NCBI RefSeq assembly: GCF_014196495.1
Contig: NZ_JACIDT010000027.1
Location: 1 to 36,574, forward strand
Direction: 5' to 3'
Source: Sphingobium jiangsuense
GTDB taxonomy: Bacteria; Pseudomonadota; Alphaproteobacteria; Sphingomonadales; Sphingomonadaceae
DNA length: 36,574 bases
In this document: one piece after another, positions 14,815 through 22,262 of the stretch
How positions within the stretch are numbered: position 1 is the first letter of the stretch
Layout: each line of letters opens with the position of its first letter
Program-made: the position numbers and the translations under genes
The notes under the pieces: model-generated
Database searches by the model: none
Told to the model about the DNA's origin: nothing
What the model saw: the letters and a program-made list of their open reading frames with translations, nothing else

Positions 14815-15885
14815 ATGAGCGTTCTGGGTGTTGAAAGTGCGGTCTTCGGGGTTTCGGACCTGGAGGAGCATCGCCGTTTCTGGACCGATTTCGGCCTGCC
14901 GCTGGCCCATGCGGACGACAGCGAAGCGGTGTTCGAGCTGGCGTCGGGGTCAAAGGTCGTGCTTTACCGCCATGGCGATCCACGCCTGCCTTCGCCCGAT
15001 CCCTTTCCCGGCGACGGCCTCAAGGAAACCGTCTGGGGCGTCGACGGCATAGAGGCGCTGGAGCGCATCGCGGGCAGCCTCGCAGCCGAGGTGGAGGTGC
15101 GCCGCAGCGACGACGGCGCGATCCATTGCGTCTGCCCCGACGGCCAGCCGATCGCGCTCAAGGTCTGGGCGAAAAAGCAGGTGGTGAGCGAGGCCAGCCC
15201 GGTCAACACGCCCGCATCCTGGCCGCGCTTCAACCAGCACCGCATCTGGCGGAAAAAAGCGATCCCCAAGACGATCAATCATGTGGTGTTCTTCTCGCCC
15301 GATTATGTCGGCAGCTTCGAATTCTACGAGCGCCATCTGGGCTTCCGCTATATCGACCACAGCAGGGGCACCGGCATCTTCGCCCGCGCGCCCGGCACGT
15401 TCGAGCATCATTCGATCTTCTGGGTGAATTGCGACCTGCCGATCGCGCCGGACGGTTTCAAGTTCATGCACATCGCCTTCGGCTGCGACGACATCGACGA
15501 GGTGATGCTGGGCGCGAACATCATGGAGGCGAAGGGCTGGAAGAATGAGAGCATGAACAGCTCCGGCGGCATTTCGCGCCACCGCATTTCCTCGGCCATC
15601 TATTATTATTGCGACATGCCCGGCAAGGCGGGGGAGGCGGAATATCACGCCGACACCGATTATCTGGACGACAACTGGGTGCCGCGCGCCTGGGATTTCC
15701 GCTTCGGCTCGCTGCTCTGGTCGAACAACGCGCCGCCGATCTTCCGCGGCGACAATATTCCGTGGGACATGACCTTCGACGCCGACCGCGCGAGCTTCGA
15801 GCCCTATCGCAAGGCGACGCCGGGCAAGCGGCCGGTCGAGGGCAAGCTCGCCGAGATCACCGAAGAGGACGAACACGCGATCTGA
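14815..15885 (+). CDS. Two-domain VOC-fold (extradiol dioxygenase-like) protein
   Basis: A 356-residue vicinal-oxygen-chelate protein with the tandem-domain layout of type I extradiol ring-cleavage dioxygenases, though somewhat longer than most. Domain 1 (about 4-118) lacks an obvious metal His at its first strand (ESAVFGV), as in the non-catalytic domain of that group. Domain 2 (about 150-300) carries the expected facial triad H156 (INHVVFF), H219 (FMHIAFG) and E274 or E276 (GEAEYHADTDY). It would use Fe(II) or Mn(II) to open a catechol-type ring or isomerise a related compound. It is separated from the FAD oxidoreductase unit by a LysR-type palindrome. Ring cleavage is inferred from family and context. 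Confidence 0.85.
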   Translation: MSVLGVESAVFGVSDLEEHRRFWTDFGLPLAHADDSEAVFELASGSKVVLYRHGDPRLPSPDPFPGDGLKETVWGVDGIEALERIAGSLAAEVEVRRSDDGAIHCVCPDGQPIALKVWAKKQVVSEASPVNTPASWPRFNQHRIWRKKAIPKTINHVVFFSPDYVGSFEFYERHLGFRYIDHSRGTGIFARAPGTFEHHSIFWVNCDLPIAPDGFKFMHIAFGCDDIDEVMLGANIMEAKGWKNESMNSSGGISRHRISSAIYYYCDMPGKAGEAEYHADTDYLDDNWVPRAWDFRFGSLLWSNNAPPIFRGDNIPWDMTFDADRASFEPYRKATPGKRPVEGKLAEITEEDEHAI

Positions 15886-15903
15886 CCTGCGTCGATGGGG
15901 GCA

Positions 15904-15924
15904 GGGGGAGCGACCGCTTCCCCT
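15904..15924. terminator. Weak hairpin in the convergent gap after the VOC gene
   Basis: GGGGAGCG and CGCTTCCCC nearly pair (one bulged T) between the VOC stop and the convergent 59-residue gene. There is no real T run, so any terminator role is tentative. Confidence 0.3.
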
Positions 15925-15944
15925 TGATGGCAGGCCGTGCGCCT

Positions 15945-16124
15945 TTATCGCAGATTCGCAATGGTCAGCCCGTCCGACCGGGCGCGCTCCTTCACCGATT
16001 CCTCGCTGCGGGTCAGGGCTTTGGCGATCGCCTTGAGGGCCATGCCTTTCTTCGCCAGCGTGTGCAGCTTCTGGATTTCCGCGGCAGTCCACGGCTGGCG
16101 GTGACGTTCGAATTTTTCGGCCAT
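15945..16124 (-). CDS. Small SANT/Myb-like DNA-binding protein
   Basis: A 59-residue protein, easy to miss by size. The ATG at 16124 is preceded by GGAAGGA at six-base spacing, a strong ribosome-binding site. The sequence holds the Myb/SANT-like pattern: PWTAAEIQKLHTLAKKGMAL, then IAKALTRSEESVKERARSDG, that is W-T-x2-E-x3-L, a Gly turn, IAxxLxR and a recognition helix SVKERA. Proteins of this kind recur in sphingomonad and rhizobial genomes without known function, and may bind DNA. It sits downstream of the O-methyltransferase on the same strand, but a link to catabolism is not implied. Confidence 0.8.
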   Translation of the reverse strand: MAEKFERHRQPWTAAEIQKLHTLAKKGMALKAIAKALTRSEESVKERARSDGLTIANLR

Positions 16125-16200
16125 GCTGTCCTTCCGCCGCGCGGGTTTCAGGCCGACCCTTAACAGCGCCCATTGCCGAGGGAAAGGGAGGATAAAGGGG

Positions 16201-16866
16201 TCAGAGCTTGTCGTTCCCGGCGCTCCATTTCACCGCCAGCTCTATCCCTTGCCCGATCGGCAGCAGCACCGTCTGCAAATCCGCCTTCGCCCGCACCGCC
16301 TCGCGGAAACGGCGGACTTCGGGGCGGTCCATCGCGGGCTGGATCATGTTGTCGGCGGCGATCACGCCTTCCTCCGCCAGCTTCGGATAGAAAGCCTCGA
16401 AACAGGGGAGGTAGAGTTCCTTCCAGATGTCGAGCAGCACGAAATCGAACGGCCCGGACTCGGCCCCGATCATCTCCACCGCGTCGCCCAGCCGGAAATC
16501 GACATGGCCGGCCAGCCCTGCATCCTCCAGCATGGCGCGGGCGAAAGCCTGTTTATAGTCGGCAAGATCCATGCTGACGACCCGCGCGCCCACACTGTGC
16601 GCCGCATCGGCGAGGAACAGCGTCGAATAGCCGTAGCTGGTGCCCAGCTCCAATATCCGCGCCGGGCGGCGGGCGAGGATCAGCGCATGGAGGAAGCGCC
16701 CGGCTTCCTCGCCGATCGGCAGCAGGAATTCGTCGCGGATGGCGAAGCCCTCCGGCCCCAGCGCGCGCATCCGCTCCATGTCGGCGGCCTCCCGCTCGCG
16801 ATAGCGGTCGAACACGGCCTGCACTTTTGAATCGGCGAAGATCATGGGCGGGTCGGCGAACATCAT
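16201..16866 (-). CDS. Class I SAM-dependent O-methyltransferase
   Basis: A 221-residue protein of the CCoAOMT/catechol O-methyltransferase-like family. SAM motif I is ILELGTSYGYST (residues 71-82), motif II is VVSMDLADYKQAFA, and FDFVLLDIWKELY is the metal-binding region. The ATG at 16866 overlaps the stop of the VOC gene (ATGA), and a second ATG follows immediately at 16863. It would transfer a methyl group to a hydroxyl of a diphenol-like compound. In a catabolic cluster this is odd unless it protects or tags an intermediate. It is the third gene of a tightly packed minus-strand unit (hydrolase, VOC, methyltransferase). Confidence 0.88.
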   Translation of the reverse strand: MMFADPPMIFADSKVQAVFDRYREREAADMERMRALGPEGFAIRDEFLLPIGEEAGRFLHALILARRPARILELGTSYGYSTLFLADAAHSVGARVVSMDLADYKQAFARAMLEDAGLAGHVDFRLGDAVEMIGAESGPFDFVLLDIWKELYLPCFEAFYPKLAEEGVIAADNMIQPAMDRPEVRRFREAVRAKADLQTVLLPIGQGIELAVKWSAGNDKL

Positions 16867-17270
16867 GGGTTCGGCTCCTCGACGAATTCGATGAGGTTGC
16901 CCGCGCAATCGCGCAGGAAGGCGCCCTTGCCGAACTCCTCGCGCACGACGAAGGCGATGTCCGCGCCCTTTTCCTCCACCTCATCGAGGAAGGCGTCCAG
17001 ATCCTCGACGCGGAAGGCGAGATGCTTGTTGCCATGGGTCCTGAGGTCGGACGGCGGGTGGCGGCGCTCCTCCGGCAAGGGCGCCGCGCCTTCCACCTCG
17101 AACAGCTCGAAGCGCAGCGGCCCCTTGCGGATCATCGCGGTGTGGGAGCGCGCGGCCTCGATATAGAAGCGCTTCTCCACCTCGAAGCCCAGTACCCGGC
17201 CGTACCAGTCGATCGCCTCCTCAAGGCTGGGCACGCTCACCCCGCCATGATGAAAGGTGAAGTCCGCCAT
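16863..17270 (-). CDS. VOC-family protein (glyoxalase/dioxygenase fold)
   Basis: A 135-residue single-domain VOC protein. ATG at 17270 overlaps the hydrolase stop by one base (TGATG). Candidate metal ligands are H7/H8 in FTFHHGGVSVPSLEEAIDWY, the His in NKHLAFRVEDLDAF and the Glu in CAGNLIEFVEE, giving the usual His-His-Glu set with the fourth ligand in the central strands. Family members are glyoxalase I, methylmalonyl-CoA epimerase, dioxygenases and resistance proteins. Tight coupling to the alpha/beta hydrolase suggests it supplies or isomerises that enzyme's substrate. Confidence 0.88.
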   Translation of the reverse strand: MADFTFHHGGVSVPSLEEAIDWYGRVLGFEVEKRFYIEAARSHTAMIRKGPLRFELFEVEGAAPLPEERRHPPSDLRTHGNKHLAFRVEDLDAFLDEVEEKGADIAFVVREEFGKGAFLRDCAGNLIEFVEEPNP

Positions 17271-18421
17271 CAGCCCATCTCCGCGAAGGTTTCCGCGCAC
17301 CAGTCGGCGATATAGTCGCGCATGCCGGTGCCGTTGTCGGCGCCGCAATGTTCCACCTCGAAATCCTTCTTCGTGAAGATGCGCATGTGCCGCTTGGGCG
17401 AGTTCACCGCCTGATCGTAGCTCATCTGCGCGTTGAACAGCGGTATCTGCCGGTCGTTCTCGCCATGGGTGATGAGGAAGGGGACCTTGATCTTCTCCAC
17501 CTGCCCGTCGAGCGTGATCTGGTCGGCATAGTCGAGAAAGGCGTCGCGGTCCTCGAAGCCGAACACCCACATCACATGGTCCCAATAATGGGGCACGGGG
17601 TTCTCGCCCTCATTGGCGACGCGCTCGCGCTGACGCTGGCCCCAGACATGGTTCGCGCCCATTACCGCGCAGAGGGCATAGCGCGGGTCGTTGGCGGCGA
17701 TGCGCGGCGCGTGATAGCCGCCGAAGGAGAGGCCGAAAATGCCGATCTTCGAGTGGACGACGTCGCTGCGCGTCAGCAGATAGTCGAAAGCGGGCGAGCC
17801 CCAGCGCTCGGCATCGTAGACGGCGGTCAGGCCGCGCTTGCGCAGCGCCTCGCCGGTGCCCGGCTGGTCGATGAAGAGGGTGTTGATGCCGCGTTCCAGA
17901 TTGGCCGCGCCATGGCCGCCCATATTGACCTGTTCCTTCATCGAATCGAGGCCGTTGACCGACACCAGCGTCGGGCGCGGCGTGCCGGAGCCGTCATGGA
18001 CGAAGATGCCGGTATAGGCGCTGTCGCCATAGGGGATTTCCACGAAATCGACATGCAGCCCGCGCAGCGCGACGCCCTTGCGATAAAGCTCCAGGCCCTT
18101 GTCGTAGGCGGCCCAGCGCGGGGCATAGTCGCGGCTCTGCATCCGCTCGGCGGCGAGATAATAGCCGCTCGCGCGCAGATATTTGGTGCCCGCCGAGAGC
18201 GTATAGCCCGCGGCCTCGTCCGCCGCGCCGTTGGCCGCGACCTGATCGGCGACCGCGATCCAGCTGTCGAACATCGCCGCGCTGCCCGCGTCGGCGCCCG
18301 CCTTCGCGGCTTCCATGATCGGCCGGTTCGCCTCGTCTATCTCGCCATGATTGCCACCGCAGCAAAAGGCGAGGTTGGTGGCGAGGTTCCAGACGTAATT
18401 TCCGGGGAAGGGTTCGAACAT
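17270..18421 (-). CDS. Alpha/beta hydrolase, dihydroxypseudooxynicotine-hydrolase/FrsA-like
   Basis: A 383-residue serine hydrolase with a helical N-terminal cap of about 130 residues, larger than simple esterases and like 2,6-dihydroxypseudooxynicotine hydrolase, a C-C bond hydrolase of nicotine breakdown. Nucleophile S232 sits in GLSFGG, the acid is D323 in HGENDRQIP and the base H358 in EVEHCG. The core strand before the elbow reads SKIGIF, and LFIDQPGTGEAL provides the oxyanion-side loop. ATG at 18421 has AAGGA eight bases upstream. It heads the minus-strand unit and is divergent from the FAH-family gene. C-C cleavage of a beta-diketone-like product is plausible; an esterase role is the alternative. 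Confidence 0.85.
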   Translation of the reverse strand: MFEPFPGNYVWNLATNLAFCCGGNHGEIDEANRPIMEAAKAGADAGSAAMFDSWIAVADQVAANGAADEAAGYTLSAGTKYLRASGYYLAAERMQSRDYAPRWAAYDKGLELYRKGVALRGLHVDFVEIPYGDSAYTGIFVHDGSGTPRPTLVSVNGLDSMKEQVNMGGHGAANLERGINTLFIDQPGTGEALRKRGLTAVYDAERWGSPAFDYLLTRSDVVHSKIGIFGLSFGGYHAPRIAANDPRYALCAVMGANHVWGQRQRERVANEGENPVPHYWDHVMWVFGFEDRDAFLDYADQITLDGQVEKIKVPFLITHGENDRQIPLFNAQMSYDQAVNSPKRHMRIFTKKDFEVEHCGADNGTGMRDYIADWCAETFAEMG

Positions 18422-18614
18422 GGAAGCATCCTTGGCTTGGGTCGCGACAATGCACGCCGCCCCGATGACGGACGGCGGATCATGATCCGCAAAGACGCCC
18501 TGCCGCAAGCGGGATCAAATTGAATTTATGGAGGCGGTCTATCGATAGATTGACTTTGACGCGGGCCGGGGCCTGTTTCATCGCGCTATATCAAGAAAAC
18601 GGGATGGAGGGACC
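18422..18614. promoter_or_regulatory. Divergent hydrolase / FAH promoter region with two perfect palindromes
   Basis: GCGGATCATGATCCGC (18475-18490) is a perfect 16-bp palindrome and TCTATCGATAGA (18538-18549) a perfect 12-bp palindrome. The second contains CTATCG and CGATAG halves like those in the 14718-14746 site but without a spacer. TTGACTTTGACG follows at 18550 and is -35-like toward the FAH gene; no clear -10 box was assigned. The arrangement suits a shared control region for the two divergent units. Confidence 0.5.
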
Positions 18615-19562
18615 ATGCGACTGGCAACACTCAGAAATGGGGGCAAGGACGGGCAACTGATCGTGCTGTCGCCCGGTGGCGATCATTATGCGCCCGCTCC
18701 GGTGGCCACCTTGCAGGAAGCGATGGAGCGCTGGGACGAGGTCGCGCCCGCGCTGGCCGCGATCGCCGATTTCCCGCACCCGCTCCATCCCGCCGCGCTG
18801 GCCGCGCCGCTGCCGCGCGCCTGGCAATGGCTCGACGGGTCGGCGTTCGAAAGCCATGGTGCGCTGATGGACCAGCTGCTCGGCATCTCGCCGGAAAAGA
18901 CCGGCCTGCCGCTGATGTATCAGGGTCTGTCCGACCGCTTTTACGGCCCGCAGGACGATGTGCCGATGGCGGACGAGGCGCTGGGCATCGATTTCGAGGG
19001 CGAGTTCGGCGTGATCATCGATGCGGTGCCGATGGGCACCGGCGCGGAAGAGGCGATGAAGCATATCCGCCTGATCGTGCAGATCAACGACTGGTCGCTG
19101 CGCGCGCTGGCCGGGCCGGAGATGAAGACCGGCTTCGGCTGGGTGCAGGCCAAGCCCGCCTGCTCGATGGCGCCCTTTGCGGTGACGCCGGATGAACTGG
19201 GCGATGCGTGGCGCAACGGGCGGGTGTGCCTCGACCTGATCGTGGACTGGAACGGCGAGCGGTTCGGCGCGGCCAATGGCGAGCCGATGGGCTTCGGCTT
19301 TCATGAGCTGGTCGCCCATGCCGCGCGCACGCGCGATCTGGTCGCCGGCACGGTGATCGGGTCGGGCACCGTTTCCAACCCCAATTTCCGCGAGATCGGC
19401 TCTTCCTGCATCGCCGAGCGGCGCGGCATCGAGGTGGTGGACGAAGGCGCGCCCCGCACCGGGTTCATGAAATATGGCGACCGCGTGCGCATGGAAGGAC
19501 GGACGGCGGACGGCCGCGCGCCCTTCGGCGTGATCGACCAGCGGGTCGTGGCCGCGCGCTGA
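18615..19562 (+). CDS. Fumarylacetoacetate hydrolase family protein
   Basis: A 315-residue FAH-family enzyme, hydrolysing or decarboxylating/hydrating a diketo acid formed by ring cleavage. The metal set matching human FAH D126, E199, E201 and D233 can be traced as D107 (GLSDRFYG), E128 and E130 (IDFEGEFG) and D159 (IVQINDW). IGSGTVSNPN corresponds to the GTGT/S-type substrate loop. ATG at 18615 follows GGAGGGACC. It is first in a plus-strand unit with cupin and SDR genes. It would act after the VOC enzymes; whether it is a hydrolase, hydratase or acylpyruvase cannot be told from sequence. Confidence 0.9.
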   Translation: MRLATLRNGGKDGQLIVLSPGGDHYAPAPVATLQEAMERWDEVAPALAAIADFPHPLHPAALAAPLPRAWQWLDGSAFESHGALMDQLLGISPEKTGLPLMYQGLSDRFYGPQDDVPMADEALGIDFEGEFGVIIDAVPMGTGAEEAMKHIRLIVQINDWSLRALAGPEMKTGFGWVQAKPACSMAPFAVTPDELGDAWRNGRVCLDLIVDWNGERFGAANGEPMGFGFHELVAHAARTRDLVAGTVIGSGTVSNPNFREIGSSCIAERRGIEVVDEGAPRTGFMKYGDRVRMEGRTADGRAPFGVIDQRVVAAR

Positions 19563-19600
19563 CGGGCGGCCTTTTCTCATTACGGATGACAGGAGCCTTT

Positions 19601-20116
19601 ATGACTATACTCAGCGATTCCGGCCTGCCGCCGGTGCAGCGCGTCGTCACCGGTCATGACGACAACGGCCGCGCCATCTTCAAGTCCGAGGACGTGACGC
19701 CGACGAAGATGATTCCTTCGGGCGACGCGTCCTTCCTGCTGATCTGGACGACAGAGACGGTCCCGGCCGACAATAACGACGAAACCGACGGGCGCGAGCG
19801 CGAGGCGGGGCTGACGCTCAACCAAGGGTCGGTCATCCGCATCGTCGACATGCTGCCGGGCAAGGAAAGCCCGATGCACCGGACCAACAGCATCGATTAC
19901 GGCATCGTCCTCTCCGGCGAGATCGAACTGGAGCTGGACGACGGACGGAAGAGGACGGTGCGCGAGGGCGGCATCATCATCCAGCGCGGCACCAACCACC
20001 TCTGGCGCAACACCACCAACAAGCCCTGCCGGATCGCCTTCATCCTGATCGAGGCGCCCGCCTATCTCCACAACGGCCAGCCGCTGCCGGAGCAGAAGCC
20101 CGAAGGCGATCATTAA
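19601..20116 (+). CDS. Cupin-domain protein
   Basis: A 171-residue single-cupin protein. The ATG at 19601 is chosen because AGGAG lies five bases before it; the in-frame ATG at 19586 precedes that RBS. The barrel core spans about 70-160: GSVIRIVDMLPGKESPMHRT, then DYGIVLSGEIELEL (motif 1, with one clear His) and IIIQRGTNHLWRN (motif 2 with His). Metal ligation looks partial, so it may bind rather than oxidise a small molecule. Position between the FAH and SDR genes suggests a pathway role such as isomerase, decarboxylase or sensor; no function can be assigned. Confidence 0.85.
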   Translation: MTILSDSGLPPVQRVVTGHDDNGRAIFKSEDVTPTKMIPSGDASFLLIWTTETVPADNNDETDGREREAGLTLNQGSVIRIVDMLPGKESPMHRTNSIDYGIVLSGEIELELDDGRKRTVREGGIIIQRGTNHLWRNTTNKPCRIAFILIEAPAYLHNGQPLPEQKPEGDH

Positions 20117-20140
20117 GGGAAGGGCATTAAGAGAGAACGC

Positions 20141-20902
20141 GTGGCCATGAAGCTGTTCGATCTTTCCGGCAAGGTGGCGATCATCACCGGTTCGACGCGG
20201 GGGATCGGGCACGGCATCGCGCGGGCGATGCAGGCGCACGGCGCGCGGGTCGTCATCTCCAGCGAGGATGCGGGGGATTGCGAGACGGTGGGGCGCGAGA
20301 TGGATACGCTCGCCATTCCCGCCGACGTGACGGACGGCGCGCAGCTGAAGGCGCTGGTCGACGGCACGCTCGACCGTTTCGGCGGCATCGACATCCTCGT
20401 CTGCAATGCCGGGATCACCGGCCGGCCCGGCCCGTTCGCGTCCGTGGACATGGACGATTACGACCGGGTGATGGCGATCAACCTGCGCAGCCAGGTGCAA
20501 TTGTGCAACCTCGTGCTGCCGCATGTCGCCGGACGCGGCGGCGGCGCGGCGGTGCTGATCTCCAGCCTGTCGGGATTGCGCGGCAATGCGGCGATCAACG
20601 CCTATGCGCTCGCCAAGGCGGGCGTGGCGCAGCTGGCGCGCAACCTCGCGGTCGAGTGGGGGCCGCGCAATGTCCGCGTCAATGCGCTGTCGCCCGGCTT
20701 CATCCGCACCGAATTGTCCGCGCCCCTGCTCGCCAACGAAGCGTTCATGGCGAAACGGATGCAGATGACCCCGTTGCGCCGCCCCGGCGAGGTGGACGAG
20801 GTGGCGGGCGCGGCGCTGTTCCTCGCCTCGCCCGCGGGCGCGTTCGTCACCGGCCATAATCTGGTGGTGGACGGCGGAACGCTGATCACCGACGGGCAAT
20901 AG
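20141..20902 (+). CDS. SDR-family oxidoreductase
   Basis: A 253-residue classical short-chain dehydrogenase, third in the FAH-cupin-SDR unit, 24 bases after the cupin stop. The start is given as GTG at 20141, with GAGAG five bases upstream; ATG at 20147 is the alternative and would remove two residues. TGSTRGIG is at 16-23, NAG at 89-91, and the catalytic residues are S142, Y155 and K159 (YALAK). The tail TGHNLVVDGGTLITDGQ is family-typical. The cofactor strand ends VVISSED, giving no clear NAD or NADP preference. The substrate is unknown. Confidence 0.9.
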   Translation: MAMKLFDLSGKVAIITGSTRGIGHGIARAMQAHGARVVISSEDAGDCETVGREMDTLAIPADVTDGAQLKALVDGTLDRFGGIDILVCNAGITGRPGPFASVDMDDYDRVMAINLRSQVQLCNLVLPHVAGRGGGAAVLISSLSGLRGNAAINAYALAKAGVAQLARNLAVEWGPRNVRVNALSPGFIRTELSAPLLANEAFMAKRMQMTPLRRPGEVDEVAGAALFLASPAGAFVTGHNLVVDGGTLITDGQ

Positions 20903-20917
20903 CGTGTCACGCCATCA

Positions 20918-21038
20918 AGCCCCTCCCCTTCAGGGGAGGGGGTGGGGTGAGGGGTCGCCTTGAAATCCGACATTGCGCCCGGCACCATACCCCACCCCTC
21001 GGTCCCTTCCCCTGAAGGGAAGGGGAGGATTGAGGTGC
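20918..21038. repeat. Composite REP-like inverted repeat (CCTCCCC/GGGGAGG units)
   Basis: The convergent gap between the SDR and the Rieske gene holds two facing G/C-run hairpins. CCTCCCCT-tc-AGGGGAGG, followed by GGGTGGGGTGAGGGG, lies on the left. CCCCACCCCTCGG followed by CCCTTCCC-ctgaa-GGGAAGGG lies on the right. The GGGGTGAGGGG and CCCCACCCCT parts can also pair across about 50 bases, giving a larger structure. It probably serves as a bidirectional 3' end. Confidence 0.6.
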
Positions 21039-21048
21039 CCCGCCGGCA

Positions 21049-22089
21049 TCACGCCGCCAGCGCCGCTTCCTCTTCCGCGATCATCTGTTGCAGCACGCGA
21101 CGCGCCTTAGTGCCGCCCGCGTCGATGCCGAGGAAGGCGGGGCGCGCTTCCCAGAAGTCCATGCCGTCGAGATTGGCGTAGCTCGTCTCGATGATCGGCT
21201 TGTCCTCCACGATGAACGCCTGCTCCATCAGCGACTTGACCATCGCGTCGGCCTGTTCGTGCGCCTGGTCGGTGGATCGGGTTGTCGCCCAGAAATAATG
21301 GCTCGTCCCGTCGGTTTCGGGCGTGATGATATGCGCCTGATGCACCACCACGCCCTCCTCCCTCGGCTTGCCCACGCGGGTGGCGCCGACTTCCAGCAGC
21401 ATGGAGGCGGGGGCCTGCCAGCGCATATCGAGCCAATGGTCGGTCGGCGTGCCGGGTTCGTAAATGCCCAGTGTGTGCGGCGGCGCGGGCACGTCGGGCA
21501 TCCACCAGTTGGACCAGAGCGCCTTTTCCTCCTGCCGCAATTCGTGCTTGCCCGCGAAGATCACCCCATTGCCCGCGAAGCTGCCCTTGTGGACGAACTC
21601 GATATGGCTGAGGTCCATCAGATTGTCGGTCGCATATTCATAGGGCGCCTTCATCCCCATCAGCCCTTTGAGCGGCGCCAGCCCTGCCTTGATGATCGGC
21701 GCGAAATCGGGAACCAGCGCCGGGTCCGCGAGCGCCGGATCGCCCGCCCAGAACCAGAGGATGCCGTCGCGCTCCTGCGTCGGCCAGACGCGGAGGTTCG
21801 CCCCCTTGGGCAGAGTGTCGGAAAAGGGATTGTGCACGCATTGCCCCTCCGCGTTGAAGCCGAGGCCATGATAGGGGCAATGCACGACGTCGCCCTCCCG
21901 CGTGCCCTCGCTCAGCGGCGCGAAGCGGTGCGGGCAGCGGTCTGTCAGCGCCGCTGCGGTGCCGTCCTGCTTGCGCAGCAGCAGGATCGGCTGGCCCAGC
22001 AGGCGGCGGCGCAGCATCGTTTCGCCGACCTCGTCCGACCATGCGGCCATGTACCAGCAGTTGCGCAGATATTTTCCGGTCGTCGTCAC
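21049..22089 (-). CDS. Rieske non-haem iron oxygenase, VanA/DdmC-like
   Basis: A 346-residue oxygenase component of the vanillate O-demethylase / dicamba monooxygenase class. The Rieske [2Fe-2S] ligands are C52 and H54 (CPHRFAPLSEG) and C71 and H74 (CPYHGLGF). The mononuclear iron region reads DNLMDLSHIEFVH (residues 155-167): N156, bridging D159, and ligands H162 and H167. It would O-demethylate or hydroxylate an aromatic or similar substrate with electrons from a separate reductase and ferredoxin, neither of which is in the window. It lies downstream of LysR 2 on the same strand. Substrate is unknown; O-demethylation is the commonest activity of this branch. Confidence 0.92.
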   Translation of the reverse strand: MTTTGKYLRNCWYMAAWSDEVGETMLRRRLLGQPILLLRKQDGTAAALTDRCPHRFAPLSEGTREGDVVHCPYHGLGFNAEGQCVHNPFSDTLPKGANLRVWPTQERDGILWFWAGDPALADPALVPDFAPIIKAGLAPLKGLMGMKAPYEYATDNLMDLSHIEFVHKGSFAGNGVIFAGKHELRQEEKALWSNWWMPDVPAPPHTLGIYEPGTPTDHWLDMRWQAPASMLLEVGATRVGKPREEGVVVHQAHIITPETDGTSHYFWATTRSTDQAHEQADAMVKSLMEQAFIVEDKPIIETSYANLDGMDFWEARPAFLGIDAGGTKARRVLQQMIAEEEAALAA

Positions 22090-22262
22090 TCTGTCTCTCC
22101 CTTTCCGGCACGGCGTCGGGGTCCGCGCTCTTTTCGTGATTTCAGAAGCCTTTCACGCTGCCCGCGCCGTGTTTTTCCCGGCGAGGCCTTGCCGCTGAAC
22201 GGGCGGAATGGCGGCAGAGACAGGGTAGTCCGTCGCCGGACGATATGTAAAACTTATACTAT
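22090..22262 (-). promoter_or_regulatory. Upstream region of the Rieske oxygenase
   Basis: Between the LysR 2 stop and the Rieske start there is a 14-base inverted repeat GTCCG-tcgc-CGGAC (22228-22241) next to an AT-rich patch (22242-22262) that reads TAGTATAAGTTTTACATATC on the minus strand, the most promoter-like stretch here. A purine-rich RBS (GGGAGAGACAG on the minus strand) lies just before the start. This suggests that the Rieske gene has its own regulated promoter. Confidence 0.4.
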
